Of a stretch of DNA of 64,000 bases, positions 17,589 through 27,107 are shown in pieces. Each line of letters opens with the position of its first letter. The first letter of the stretch is position 1. Position numbers and translations under genes: made by a program. The notes beneath the pieces were generated by a model. It was not told the DNA's origin, did not search any database, and worked only from the letters and a program-made list of their open reading frames with translations. Origin of the DNA: an uncultured Cytophagales bacterium. GTDB taxonomy: Bacteria > Bacteroidota > Bacteroidia > Cytophagales > Thermonemataceae. The stretch is taken from the NCBI GenBank assembly GCA_937911505.1, contig CALEMF010000091.1, positions 52,738 to 116,737 of the forward strand, given 5' to 3'.

Positions 17589-19052
17589 ATGAAATTAATC
17601 CACCTTAAAGCCTACCTATTAGGTTTGTGTCTTTGTACGCTTTCAATGGCTACTGCACAACAAGCACCTGATAAAAACCAATGGAGCTTAAAAGAATGCA
17701 TTGATTACGGCATAGAAAATAACCTTACGATCAAACAAAGCCAACTACAAGTACAAAGCAGTCAGAGTACTTTCCAACAGTCTAGAGAAGGTAGGTTGCC
17801 TACCGTTACAGGAAGTGCAACACAGAGTATTGCAAGTGGACGTTCCATTGATCCTTTCACAAATGAACCTTTAACTGAAACAATTAATTCAACTAGACTA
17901 GGTTTGAATGCTAACTGGGTACTTTTTAATGGTTTTAATCAAACCAATACGATTAGACAAAACGAAACTAACTTCCAAGCCGACCAGCTCGATGTAGAGC
18001 AATCTAAAAGGGATATTTCCCTTAATATCGCTACCGCTTATTTACAGGTATTGCTCAACCAAGAATTATTGAATGCCTCTCAGAACCAAGTATTGGCTAC
18101 TAAAGGACAGCTAGAACGCACCCAAAAACTCTTTGAAGCGGGAAGCATCGCAGAAAATGAAGTGATCGACCTAAAGGCACAATTGGCTAATGATGAGATT
18201 TCAGTAACCACAGCACGAAACCAACTAAGCATCGCGAAGGTCAATTTGATGCAACTGATGAACTTACCCGTACAACAAGATTTTGAGGTAATACAGGTAG
18301 ACGTAGCCCAAATTGATAATCCTTATGCTAGTGAGTCTCCACAAGCTATTTACAGAGAAGCAGTAGGAGAACAATACAATGTACAAAGTGCTGACCTACG
18401 TATCAAAAGTAGTGAATATGCCGTAAACAGTGCCAATGGGAATCGAATTCCTAGTTTATCCCTAAATGCTAGCGTTTCTACACTTTATTCAAGTGCCGCA
18501 CCTACTCAAATCCTTGATCCAGATGGTACTTTCTCTACTGTCATCACTCCTATTGGCTTCCTAGGTAGTAATCCCTCTGATACTGTGTTTACTAGCCAAC
18601 AAATACCCAATGGAGAAAACGTAGATAACGGTTTCTTTAATCAACTTGATTTCAATTTACAATCTTCGGTAGGACTTACTTTAACAGTACCCATCTACAA
18701 TGCTGGTCAGATACGTAACAATGTAACCCAAGCCAAGATCAACAAAAAAATAGCCGAATACCAATCAGAGAACGTGCGCATCCAACTACGCCAAGATATT
18801 GAGCAAGCCTATAACGATATGCGTGTAGCCGCTACTACTTATGATGCTCGTGAAAGACAGGTAGAATCGTTACAACTCGCTTATGAAACTACCGAAACAA
18901 GGTTTAATGTAGGTGCGGCTAACAGTGTAGATTTCAATCTGGCTAAAATCAACTTAGATCGTGCGCGCGCCGATCTTATTCGTGCAAAATACGACTATGC
19001 CTTCCGTATAAAGGTACTAGACTTCTACGTCAATAAACCTTTAGACTTCTAG
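17589..19052 (+). CDS. TolC-family outer-membrane efflux protein
   Basis: ATG 17589 is chosen because it begins a signal peptide (MKLIHLKAYLLGLCLCTLSM, cleaved near ATAQQ); an earlier ATG at 17532 would add 19 non-signal residues. The two TolC repeats are visible, with WSLKECIDYGIENNLTIKQS at the start, paired long helices (residues about 130-230 and 360-460) and GLTLTVPIYNAGQIRNNVTQ in the second half. It forms the trimeric outer-membrane duct of a tripartite exporter. A strong terminator at 19084-19112 follows, so the membrane-fusion gene downstream is probably transcribed separately. No inner-membrane pump gene is adjacent. Confidence 0.93.
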   Translation: MKLIHLKAYLLGLCLCTLSMATAQQAPDKNQWSLKECIDYGIENNLTIKQSQLQVQSSQSTFQQSREGRLPTVTGSATQSIASGRSIDPFTNEPLTETINSTRLGLNANWVLFNGFNQTNTIRQNETNFQADQLDVEQSKRDISLNIATAYLQVLLNQELLNASQNQVLATKGQLERTQKLFEAGSIAENEVIDLKAQLANDEISVTTARNQLSIAKVNLMQLMNLPVQQDFEVIQVDVAQIDNPYASESPQAIYREAVGEQYNVQSADLRIKSSEYAVNSANGNRIPSLSLNASVSTLYSSAAPTQILDPDGTFSTVITPIGFLGSNPSDTVFTSQQIPNGENVDNGFFNQLDFNLQSSVGLTLTVPIYNAGQIRNNVTQAKINKKIAEYQSENVRIQLRQDIEQAYNDMRVAATTYDARERQVESLQLAYETTETRFNVGAANSVDFNLAKINLDRARADLIRAKYDYAFRIKVLDFYVNKPLDF

Positions 19053-19083
19053 TCGGTTTAATACATAGAATAGTTCATTCGAT

Positions 19084-19112
19084 AAAAATCTGAAGAAAGC
19101 CTTCAGATTTTT
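19084..19112. terminator. Perfect 12-bp terminator hairpin
   Basis: AAAAATCTGAAG pairs perfectly with CTTCAGATTTTT around a 5-base loop and ends in a run of seven T. It lies 32 bases after the TolC gene stop. The A-run on the other side makes it usable in both directions. Confidence 0.85.
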
Positions 19113-19209
19113 TTATTTGTTTGTAACAAACCAACTCAAACGCTTACTTATTTAAAAAGGAGTTTCCTTGAAAGCCTAATTACTATACTTTAAACCTTGA
19201 TTTATACAC

Positions 19210-20565
19210 ATGGCTAAGAAAAAGTCAAATCGTATCGTCCTCTACTTGGTAGGGGCTGTTGTTTTTTTAATTATTTTCGCTGTGGTTGGTAGGCGACTCG
19301 GTTGGATTGGTGGTAAGCAACAACCCACCGTTGAAATTGCTACCGTACAGCAAGCTGATATTACCGAAAAAGTAAGTGCTTCAGGTAAAATACAACCAGA
19401 AGTAGAAGTGGTTTTAAGCCCAGATGTATCTGGTGAAATCACAAAACTTCCTATCAATGAAGGTGACTCTGTAGAAAAAGGGGAATTGCTACTACTAATC
19501 CGACCAGATAATTATCAAGTAGCTGTGCAACGCGCAGAGGCCACCTTGAATACCAATCGTGCCAATTTGGCCCAATCTAGAGCGAGGGTATCACAGGCAG
19601 AAGCACAGTTGGTAAGAGCCAAAGCTAACTATGACCGTAACAAAGAGCTTTTCGAGCAAAAGTTCATTTCTCAGGCAGAGTATGATCAGATTTTGGCCGA
19701 TTATCGCGTAGCCCAACAGGAGTTACAATCAGCCCGCCAAAATGTAGTAGCCTCACAGTTTACAGTACAAAGTGCGCAGGCCAGTGTAAATGAGACGATC
19801 GACAATCTCTCTCGTACTTCTATTTATGCACCTATGGGTGGTATCGTTTCTAAATTGTCGGTGGAACTAGGAGAACGAGTGGTAGGAACCGCCCAAATGG
19901 CAGGTACGGAGCTCTTACGCATCGCCAACTTAAACGATATGGAGGTGATTGTTGATGTAAACGAAAACGACGTGGTACGAATTTCCCTAGGAGATACAGC
20001 CTTGGTAGAAGTAGATGCCTATGCCTCAAGAGATAAGCCATTTAAAGGAGTAGTTACCTCTATTGCCAACACCGCTACAGATGCCCTATCGGCAGATGCT
20101 GTGACAGAATTTGAGGTAAAAGTACGCATCTTACCAAGTTCTTATAAAGACCTGATCGAGCAAACGAATAACCCCTTTCCTTTTCGACCTGGTATGACTG
20201 CCAGCGTTGACATTATCACTGAAAGCAAGCAAAACATCCTTAGTGTTCCTATTTCGGCCGTGACAGCCAAGCTACCAGAAGAAATGGAGACGACTTCTTC
20301 TAAGAAAAAAAGAACCAAGCAAGTAGCACAAAAAGAGGAGACCAGCGAAAAGGATGATCGCGTCAAGGTAGTATTTGTCTATAATAAGAAAAACCAGAAA
20401 GTAACCCTTAGAGCGGTAGAAACGGGTATCGCCGATTTCAATAACATTGAGATTATCTCTGGCTTGAAAAAAGGAGAAATTGTTGTGGCAGGCCCCTTCT
20501 CAATGATCTCAAAAAAGCTGGAAAATGGACAAGAAGTAAAAGTAGAAAACAAGCAAAAAAAGTAA
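19210..20565 (+). CDS. HlyD/MacA-type periplasmic adaptor (membrane fusion protein)
   Basis: One N-terminal transmembrane helix (IVLYLVGAVVFLIIFAVVGR) precedes a split lipoyl (barrel-sandwich) domain (KVSASGKIQPEVEVVLSPDV, later ISIYAPMGGIVSKLSVELGE), a long alpha-hairpin (about 105-205), a beta-barrel domain and a membrane-proximal domain. A charged insert (TTSSKKKRTKQVAQKEETSE) sits near residue 360. The order matches MacA-like adaptors that connect an ABC or RND pump to TolC. The TolC gene is directly upstream but separated by a terminator, and the expected ATPase/permease genes do not follow. The pump partner must be encoded elsewhere. Confidence 0.92.
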   Translation: MAKKKSNRIVLYLVGAVVFLIIFAVVGRRLGWIGGKQQPTVEIATVQQADITEKVSASGKIQPEVEVVLSPDVSGEITKLPINEGDSVEKGELLLLIRPDNYQVAVQRAEATLNTNRANLAQSRARVSQAEAQLVRAKANYDRNKELFEQKFISQAEYDQILADYRVAQQELQSARQNVVASQFTVQSAQASVNETIDNLSRTSIYAPMGGIVSKLSVELGERVVGTAQMAGTELLRIANLNDMEVIVDVNENDVVRISLGDTALVEVDAYASRDKPFKGVVTSIANTATDALSADAVTEFEVKVRILPSSYKDLIEQTNNPFPFRPGMTASVDIITESKQNILSVPISAVTAKLPEEMETTSSKKKRTKQVAQKEETSEKDDRVKVVFVYNKKNQKVTLRAVETGIADFNNIEIISGLKKGEIVVAGPFSMISKKLENGQEVKVENKQKK

Positions 20566-20753
20566 GGAAGCTATTACTTTTTTTGCAAAAAATTTATACA
20601 ACTTAAGCTTTAGGGGCAACTAGAAGGGCATATTTTCGTACATAATTCGTATCTTGCAGGTGGTAGTGGTAGGAATTTCTTCTACTATATCAGCCTTGAG
20701 TGTTTGAAGATTTCATTTTAAAATATAAGTTTTTTTAAATATCTTGCTTGTCT

Positions 20754-22406
20754 ATGACGAATACTTCTTATCATATTCCCTATGACTATGTAAGAACCCT
20801 CTCCCGCCAACACTTTCAAGGGTTGGAGAAGTTAAATGATGACTACCTAAAAGGTTTTTGGAATGGGTACCATCAGCTTCCTAAAGAGCATTATGAAGGC
20901 TTTTTATCTGAGATTTCCCAACAGGAAAGTATTCAACAAGAAATAGAAGTACAACAAGCACACCTTACTGAAGTAGAAGAGGAAATAGCCACTAATCAAG
21001 TAGCACACAAAGCACTTTTTGAGGAACTTAAGCATATCGAGCACGCTTTTCAATACCAACAACAAATACAAGCACGTCGCTCTGAAGTCTTCTATCAAAT
21101 CTCAAGAGATGAAGAAGCCTACATCCAAGAAAAGCAAAATCTACGTACCAAGCATTCTTTCCTAGCAGGTATTCTTTTTTTAATTGCTGGTTTTATCTTC
21201 ATTTTGGGCGATTTAATCATCTCTCATGAGATTGTTGCCTATGCCCTCAATATTAAAAATAATATGGAAGCCTGGAGCTTCGCCGTAGGGCTAGCCATGG
21301 TATCTGTATTATTAAAGCCTGCTTACGATCGGCTTATCGAAATCCCTTACATACAAGGCAATCGACTTGCTAAGTCTATCTATATTATCTTCAAAATCTT
21401 CATAGTAGGTTTTGCCGTAGCTACCTTATTTATTCTAGGGCTTTTCAGGTATGAAGCTTACAAGACAGACAAAATCAAAGAAAATATTAACCAAACCATT
21501 AATACCTTACAAGCAGATGAGCTAGATGAGGAAACACTGGCAGAAATAGAACGCGAAAGTGAGAAAGCAAAGGAGCTAAGCCAGCAATTGGTTGATAGTG
21601 ATGCAGGGCTTTATTCATTTATTTTATCTGGTATTATGTTCGCCGTAGCAGGAGCAGTTTGTTTGGGTATTAGCTTTCCCATACTGGTGGCTTATACACG
21701 TATTTGGTTCCAGATTCCCATGGCACTTCGTAAACTTGGTAAACAAAAGATTCCAGCTTTGCGCATTATTGAAGAAATTGAGAAAGAGTTAAGTGAGCAG
21801 GCAGCAAAACTAGCCGTAAAACAACAGGAAGTAGATGCTCTCACCCCTGTTGACGAACTAAAAGAACAGAAACGTACCTTACAAGATACCCTCTTAGCCC
21901 TTCATAAAGAATTACAAACTAAGAAACTAGAGAGCAAGATATTCCTGTTTACAGACGGTTATGAACGTGGCGCACACTGGGCAGAAGAAATTGAGGAGGT
22001 CTTAGAGGCACAAAAAGAAGAAGAAGAATACTCAAGAGAAGAGCTACTGGCTGTTAAGCAAGCACTACTCGATAAACGACAAAGGGAAGCAAAGAAAAAG
22101 GCACAACAACTAAAAGAACAAAAGCTAAGGCAAGCTGCCCTCAATCGCAAGAAGAAAGAGAAAGAGAAAGAAAAGGCTAGTATTCCTATTGAGGAAATCG
22201 TCGTTGACGATCTGATCAACACTTCTAAAGAAGACAAGCAAGAAGATACCACTACTACCCCAGAAGCAAAAGTTACTACCCAGAAAGTTACTCCGGAAAA
22301 AGCCAATCAAGAAGAAAATACTGAAGCGACAGAGGTAGACGATAGCGACTTTTTTAGTAGCAAGCTGAAAGATAAAGTTAATAAAACCAACAAAAGACTA
22401 AGATAG
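20754..22406 (+). CDS. Unrecognised four-helix membrane protein with long coiled coils
   Basis: I do not recognise this 550-residue protein. From the N-terminus it has a cytosolic helical head with an early coiled coil (residues 60-125), a first transmembrane pair (SFLAGILFLIAGFIFILGD and AWSFAVGLAMVSVLL), a third helix (IFKIFIVGFAVATLFILGLF), an E-rich coiled segment, a fourth helix (FILSGIMFAVAGAVCLGISF), then a long coiled coil and a Lys/Glu-rich disordered tail. It starts at ATG 20754; a TTG two codons upstream is possible. It heads a compact unit with a lipoprotein (25 bases downstream) and a small secreted protein. A scaffold or mechanosensing role would be a guess. Confidence 0.75.
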   Translation: MTNTSYHIPYDYVRTLSRQHFQGLEKLNDDYLKGFWNGYHQLPKEHYEGFLSEISQQESIQQEIEVQQAHLTEVEEEIATNQVAHKALFEELKHIEHAFQYQQQIQARRSEVFYQISRDEEAYIQEKQNLRTKHSFLAGILFLIAGFIFILGDLIISHEIVAYALNIKNNMEAWSFAVGLAMVSVLLKPAYDRLIEIPYIQGNRLAKSIYIIFKIFIVGFAVATLFILGLFRYEAYKTDKIKENINQTINTLQADELDEETLAEIERESEKAKELSQQLVDSDAGLYSFILSGIMFAVAGAVCLGISFPILVAYTRIWFQIPMALRKLGKQKIPALRIIEEIEKELSEQAAKLAVKQQEVDALTPVDELKEQKRTLQDTLLALHKELQTKKLESKIFLFTDGYERGAHWAEEIEEVLEAQKEEEEYSREELLAVKQALLDKRQREAKKKAQQLKEQKLRQAALNRKKKEKEKEKASIPIEEIVVDDLINTSKEDKQEDTTTTPEAKVTTQKVTPEKANQEENTEATEVDDSDFFSSKLKDKVNKTNKRLR

Positions 22407-22431
22407 CCCATTAAAATGGCCCTTATTGCGT

Positions 22432-23250
22432 ATGAGCACTTTTAAATACCCAGCCCTTTTACAAGGTATTTTTTGGATACTAGCAGGCTTTGCTATGAGC
22501 CAATGTGGCTCTCCTGAAAAGCAACCTGCTACTCCTCCTCCGCCTAAACCTAGCATACATTCACTTATTTTTATAGACAAAACCGTCAGCTTTGATATGA
22601 GCGATGGCTACGGGCTTAAAAAGTACGAACAAATTATCAAGCAAGTAGTACAAGAGAATGTCCATCAGAAAGATGACCAAATAGAAGTCTATTTTATTCA
22701 TGAAAATACTGCTCAGGCGAAAGTATTTTCTACTAAAGCCAAGGCGAGTCTAGGCGATACTACACAAATGAACCCTACTGATGTGGAGCGCATTAAAAAT
22801 GACTATGCGATGGCACTTAAAAAGGACAAACTCAGAATGGTAAAAAAATGCTTACAGGCCCTTAGTGAAGTGAATGAAAGCGATACAAAAACCCAAACTG
22901 ATATTTGGGCCACAATCCCTATTATTGATAAAAAAAACAGTAAAAAAGAAGACGATACCATCCTGAAAGTCTATTACTTTAGTGACATGGTAGAGAGCAT
23001 GCAAGGGGCAGAAAAACGAGACTTCCATGTCTCCCCGCCTAGTTCGGCTGAGCAAGCAAGAGAGTGGGCAGCAAAGGACGCCCAGAATTTTAGTGACGTA
23101 GACATCGAAGCAGCAGAGGTCTACTATATTCTTCCGTTCTCTCCACTGAGCTCTACTGAAGAAAATAACCCTCACGTGATGGTCTACTGGGAAAGACTCT
23201 TTACTGCGCTAGAAATAGAAGAAATCAACGAAATTACGATAGAAGAGTAA
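22432..23250 (+). CDS. Unrecognised lipoprotein with a von Willebrand A-like core
   Basis: The signal sequence ends in AGFAMSQCGS, a lipobox, followed by a Pro-rich linker. The core starts with SLIFIDKTVSFD, a strand followed by DxTxS that resembles a relaxed MIDAS metal site. Later strands (IEVYFIHENT and VYYFSDMVESMQG) sit where VWA domains have their second and third metal loops, so a VWA-like fold is plausible but not proven. The last strand region is VYYILPFSPLSS. The gene is between the membrane coiled-coil gene and a small secreted protein whose ATG directly follows this stop codon. Confidence 0.7.
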   Translation: MSTFKYPALLQGIFWILAGFAMSQCGSPEKQPATPPPPKPSIHSLIFIDKTVSFDMSDGYGLKKYEQIIKQVVQENVHQKDDQIEVYFIHENTAQAKVFSTKAKASLGDTTQMNPTDVERIKNDYAMALKKDKLRMVKKCLQALSEVNESDTKTQTDIWATIPIIDKKNSKKEDDTILKVYYFSDMVESMQGAEKRDFHVSPPSSAEQAREWAAKDAQNFSDVDIEAAEVYYILPFSPLSSTEENNPHVMVYWERLFTALEIEEINEITIEE

Positions 23251-23784
23251 ATGCGGCTTATTATATATCTGACCTTGATCGCTTGCTGGACAACCAATAA
23301 CTACGTTGCTTACGCACAAGAAAGCAACCCTCTGGTTGATTGGTATGGTACCTGGCAAGGTGACTTACAGATTACTACTCCAGAAGGTAAGATACAAAAG
23401 ATACCTATGGAACTACAAATCTACCCTACTGATTCTACAGGCTACTATCGCTTCTCAATTTTGTACAATCAGTCTCCTCGACACTACGTACTTCAAGAAG
23501 TAGATGTTAGTAAAGGGCACTATGTAATGGATGAGAAAAACGGTATTCTCTTGGATACCTACCTGATAAACCATACTTTTATAAGTCAATTTGAGGTAAT
23601 GGGTAACTTATTGACCTCTTCTTACGAATTACAAGCAGATCGCCAAGCGATTATCTCTACCATCTACTCTTCTGGTACAAAGGTTATAAGAACTACTGGT
23701 AATCGCCCTGAAGAAGATATCCCAGTGGTGAGGTCGTTTCCTATTAAGGTACAACAACGAGCGACGCTGTCAAAGAAAAAATAA
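23251..23784 (+). CDS. Unrecognised small secreted beta-rich protein
   Basis: A 177-residue protein with a signal peptide cleaved near AYAQE. The mature part begins WYGTWQGDLQITTPEGK, and the alternating strands up to residue about 150 suggest a small lipocalin-like or beta-barrel fold. I cannot name a family. The start codon is immediately after the TAA of the lipoprotein gene, with no spacer, which indicates translational coupling and a shared role with the two upstream genes. The basic tail ends in KKK. Confidence 0.65.
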   Translation: MRLIIYLTLIACWTTNNYVAYAQESNPLVDWYGTWQGDLQITTPEGKIQKIPMELQIYPTDSTGYYRFSILYNQSPRHYVLQEVDVSKGHYVMDEKNGILLDTYLINHTFISQFEVMGNLLTSSYELQADRQAIISTIYSSGTKVIRTTGNRPEEDIPVVRSFPIKVQQRATLSKKK

Positions 23785-23859
23785 ATTGAACCAAAGGCTG
23801 ATTTTAAAAGTAAAAATAAAATACTATCTTTTATTATCAATTACTTATAACATTTTTCT

Positions 23860-26274
23860 ATGCAAAGGACTGATTTTGATAAGTTCAGATATGTACTCGA
23901 ACAAAGCAGTCTTGTCTCTACTACCAATACACAAGGAATTATTACCTCTATAAGTGCTGCCTACTGTGAGTACTTAGGCTACACAAAACAAGCCTTGGTA
24001 GGTAAACCTATGAGTTGCCTCTTGGCAGCCCATCCAGAGGTATTAAGTTATACCTCATTTTGGCCCTCAGTGATACAAGGGGAAGTTTGGCAGGGAGAGA
24101 TGATTGAACAAACCAAACAGGGTAAAGCTTGCCGTATGGCCAAGACAATCATTCCTATATTTAATGAAGCTCAGGAAGCAGAAGAGGTGCTTCATATCAG
24201 TGTTAAAATAGCTAACTCATCTGACACGACTTCTTTACCTACTGAGCCCAACCATCTTCTACAGCAACAACGCTTTCGAGCACTTATCGAAAATCTCGAT
24301 GATACGGTATTTTTACTAGATGAGCAAGGAAGCATACTCTACGCAAGCCCTTCCTGCGACAAGCAGTTTAGCTACCCAGCAGACGCCTTACTCGATCAGC
24401 CTTTCTCTACGCTTATTCATCAGGATGATGTAGATTTTATGCAAAAGCTTTTTAGCGAAGTACTCTCCACTACCCAAAGGGTATTCAGAGGGACGTGTAG
24501 GGTTGTAAAAGGAAACCAATCTTCCCACTGGGTAGAAATGAAAGCGCAGAACTTATTAAAAGACACCACAGTACAAGCAATTGTTATTTATACGCGCAAC
24601 GTGACGAACCAAACCTTGGCCGAAGAAAAAATTCTGCTAGCCCTGGATGATGAGAAGAAACTAAATGAAGCGCTAGCACAAAGCGAGCAACGCCTTCAGC
24701 AGACCTTGGAGCTTATGCAAGAAACGCAGGAGCTACTCAGTCTACTCATTGAGCAGTCACCTATTGGGGTACAAGATTTTAATACCGAGGGGTATCCAAT
24801 TAGTATGAATAAAACGCACGCGAAGCTTACCGGCCGCACCATAGCAGATATTAAAAACTACTGTATTTTAGAAGACCAGCAACTCGAAAATCTACAAGTC
24901 CTCTCTCATATTCGCGCAGCCTTTACTGGAAAAGCCGTCGAAATACCTGATTTTCAATATAGCCTTAAGTGTAAAGGAAGAGAAGAAAGAAGACTCTGGC
25001 TAAGAGCCTTTGCTTATGCAATTAAAGATACGCAAAGCAACATCAAGAATGTAGTACTCATCTATGAAGATATTGGTGAGCAAAAGCAAGCAGGGGAAGC
25101 CTTACGCGCTGCTTACAAAGCGCTTGAGGAAGCACAAGAGTTTGCTAAGCTAGGTAGTTGGTATGTAGACTTACGTACAGAACGTATCGAGTGGTCGAAG
25201 CAAGTCTTTTTATCTTTTGGGTTGTCAGCAGATGCCTCACCGCCTCAAGACCTAATTGCATTTAGGCAATATATTCATCCTAACGATCGAAATCTCCTAG
25301 AAAATACGGTCAAAAATGCCATTGCACTCAAGAAAGCTTATACACTTGAGTTAAGACAACTGCAACCGAATAATACCTACAAGTGGGTTTTAGCGAAGGG
25401 AAAGCCTCTTTTTGATGAATCGGGAGTAGTATATGCCTTTTCAGGCATCAACTTGGATATCCATGAGCGAAAACTCTATGAGGAACAATTACGTAATGCT
25501 TTAGAAAAAGAATTATTGCTCAATACAGAACTAGCCCAACGAGAAGAGCAACTGAGGGAAACCAATCGAAACCTCTCTAAGAGTAATGAAGAGCTTCGGA
25601 AAATCAATGCGGAGTTAGACCGTTTCGTCTATAGCGCCTCTCACGACCTAAGAGCGCCTATTGCTTCCGTATTAGGCCTCATTGCCGTTTCTAAGCTTAG
25701 TGAAGACGTCGATGAGATTCACAAGTACCTCGATTTACAGGAAAGAAGTATAAAAAAACTCGATAATTTTATCCAAGAGATTCTAGATTATTCTCGTAAT
25801 GCACGTACAAAAGTACTCAAAGAGGAGATTGACCTAGAAACGATCATCGCTTCGGTTTTTGAACAACATACTTATATGGTCAATGCCCACGATGTACAGA
25901 AACAAGTACAGGTAAGCCAACCTGTTCCCTTTTACTCTGATCGTAATCGACTGGTTATTATTCTGAACAATCTCATCTCCAATGCTATCCGATACGCCAA
26001 TATGCATCAACCACAAGCAATCATTAAAGTCAAGGCGCGTATTACTAAAAAAGAAGCCACAATTGAGGTAGTCGATAATGGCCAAGGAATTGGTGAAGAG
26101 CATCTTGACAAGATATTCGAAATGTTCTACAGAGCTACTGAAAAACAATCTGGCTCTGGTTTGGGTCTTTACATAGTAAAGGAGACTGTCGAAAAACTAG
26201 GTGGGAAAATATTTATCCGCTCCAAATTAAGCGAAGGCACACACGTTATTTTTGTGATTCCTAATACACATTAA
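23860..26274 (+). CDS. Multi-PAS sensor histidine kinase (cytosolic)
   Basis: An 804-residue kinase without a transmembrane helix. Four PAS domains are seen at about 8-125, 135-250, 285-405 and 425-550; the last has the PAC motif of the KWVLAKGKPLFD type. A coiled coil leads to the HisKA domain with the phospho-acceptor H595 in YSASHDLRAPI and to an HATPase domain (N box ILNNLISNAIRYA, G1 VVDNGQGIGEEH, G2 SGSGLGLYIVKE). It is a complete kinase that senses an intracellular cue. No response-regulator gene is adjacent, so its partner is unknown. An unrecognised protein is encoded 17 bases downstream. Confidence 0.92.
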   Translation: MQRTDFDKFRYVLEQSSLVSTTNTQGIITSISAAYCEYLGYTKQALVGKPMSCLLAAHPEVLSYTSFWPSVIQGEVWQGEMIEQTKQGKACRMAKTIIPIFNEAQEAEEVLHISVKIANSSDTTSLPTEPNHLLQQQRFRALIENLDDTVFLLDEQGSILYASPSCDKQFSYPADALLDQPFSTLIHQDDVDFMQKLFSEVLSTTQRVFRGTCRVVKGNQSSHWVEMKAQNLLKDTTVQAIVIYTRNVTNQTLAEEKILLALDDEKKLNEALAQSEQRLQQTLELMQETQELLSLLIEQSPIGVQDFNTEGYPISMNKTHAKLTGRTIADIKNYCILEDQQLENLQVLSHIRAAFTGKAVEIPDFQYSLKCKGREERRLWLRAFAYAIKDTQSNIKNVVLIYEDIGEQKQAGEALRAAYKALEEAQEFAKLGSWYVDLRTERIEWSKQVFLSFGLSADASPPQDLIAFRQYIHPNDRNLLENTVKNAIALKKAYTLELRQLQPNNTYKWVLAKGKPLFDESGVVYAFSGINLDIHERKLYEEQLRNALEKELLLNTELAQREEQLRETNRNLSKSNEELRKINAELDRFVYSASHDLRAPIASVLGLIAVSKLSEDVDEIHKYLDLQERSIKKLDNFIQEILDYSRNARTKVLKEEIDLETIIASVFEQHTYMVNAHDVQKQVQVSQPVPFYSDRNRLVIILNNLISNAIRYANMHQPQAIIKVKARITKKEATIEVVDNGQGIGEEHLDKIFEMFYRATEKQSGSGLGLYIVKETVEKLGGKIFIRSKLSEGTHVIFVIPNTH

Positions 26275-26291
26275 ACTAGCATACTGCTACT

Positions 26292-26945
26292 ATGCAAAGC
26301 TACCCTGCTGTATACCAAGACCAACAAGGGCTTATTAAAACGAAGCTTTACAACGACTTCACGATGCTTTCTATGCAAATTCGAGGAGCAACGTTTGAGG
26401 GTGCTGCCCATCATACCATGCAACCTGCTCATTCACTTACCGAGGAAGTACGGACTTCTTTTACGTTTTATCAAGGCCACTTATCTAACTTTTCTCTTTT
26501 CTACCAAGTACCCATAGACATTATCGATACCTATAACTATAGTGTCCAAACCCATCCACTAGAGATAAAAATACGAGTAGGTAGCCCTACCGCTAAACAA
26601 CCTGAAAAGCCTAAAATTGCCCTCTATGTAGCCCTTTACTTTGATAATTACCTTTACAGAACCAAAACAGGTAGCCCCTCTTTTAGGCAAGCATTTGATG
26701 AACTCCATTTGCAAATTCCAGAGGCATACCGCCTGAAATGCTGCTTTACCTGCGCATTCTCTAGCTATCATCCGCAACAAGAGACGCTCTTTGGCAATAT
26801 GCTCTGTTTTAAAAAGCGCCCTTCCCTCTACAACCACGTTAAAAATGAGCAAGACCTAATAGGACTCATCCAAAAAGATACACACGATCTCGTACAAGAA
26901 ACATTTTTATGCCCTACTTACAAGCTACGTGAGGAAGAAAGTTAA
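26292..26945 (+). CDS. Unrecognised 217-residue cytosolic protein
   Basis: I do not recognise this protein. It has no signal peptide or membrane helix. It begins MQSYPAVYQDQQGLIKTKLY, has a strand-rich first half (TFYQGHLSNFSLFYQVPI) and a second half with three clustered cysteines (LKCCFTCAFSSYHP) and one more in NMLCFKK. The arrangement is not a standard zinc site. The gene follows the PAS histidine kinase by 17 bases on the same strand, so a functional link to that kinase is possible. Confidence 0.6.
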   Translation: MQSYPAVYQDQQGLIKTKLYNDFTMLSMQIRGATFEGAAHHTMQPAHSLTEEVRTSFTFYQGHLSNFSLFYQVPIDIIDTYNYSVQTHPLEIKIRVGSPTAKQPEKPKIALYVALYFDNYLYRTKTGSPSFRQAFDELHLQIPEAYRLKCCFTCAFSSYHPQQETLFGNMLCFKKRPSLYNHVKNEQDLIGLIQKDTHDLVQETFLCPTYKLREEES

Positions 26946-27107
26946 GGAATACTTCTCTAATGAGTAATCAAGAAACATTGAGGAGACACATAGCTATTAT
27001 GATCACAGAGCAGTAAGAAGCAACGCTTAATGTTTACCTCTACTGCGAACTAGTATAACTTTTATAGGAGGGTTTCTCAAGAAATTTTTACTATCTTTTT
27101 ATCTACT

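Noticed and set aside
21959..22306. Minus-strand Ser/Phe-rich frame of 115 codons
   Set aside because: Complement of the Lys/Glu-rich coiled-coil coding region, which yields low-complexity open frames on the opposite strand.
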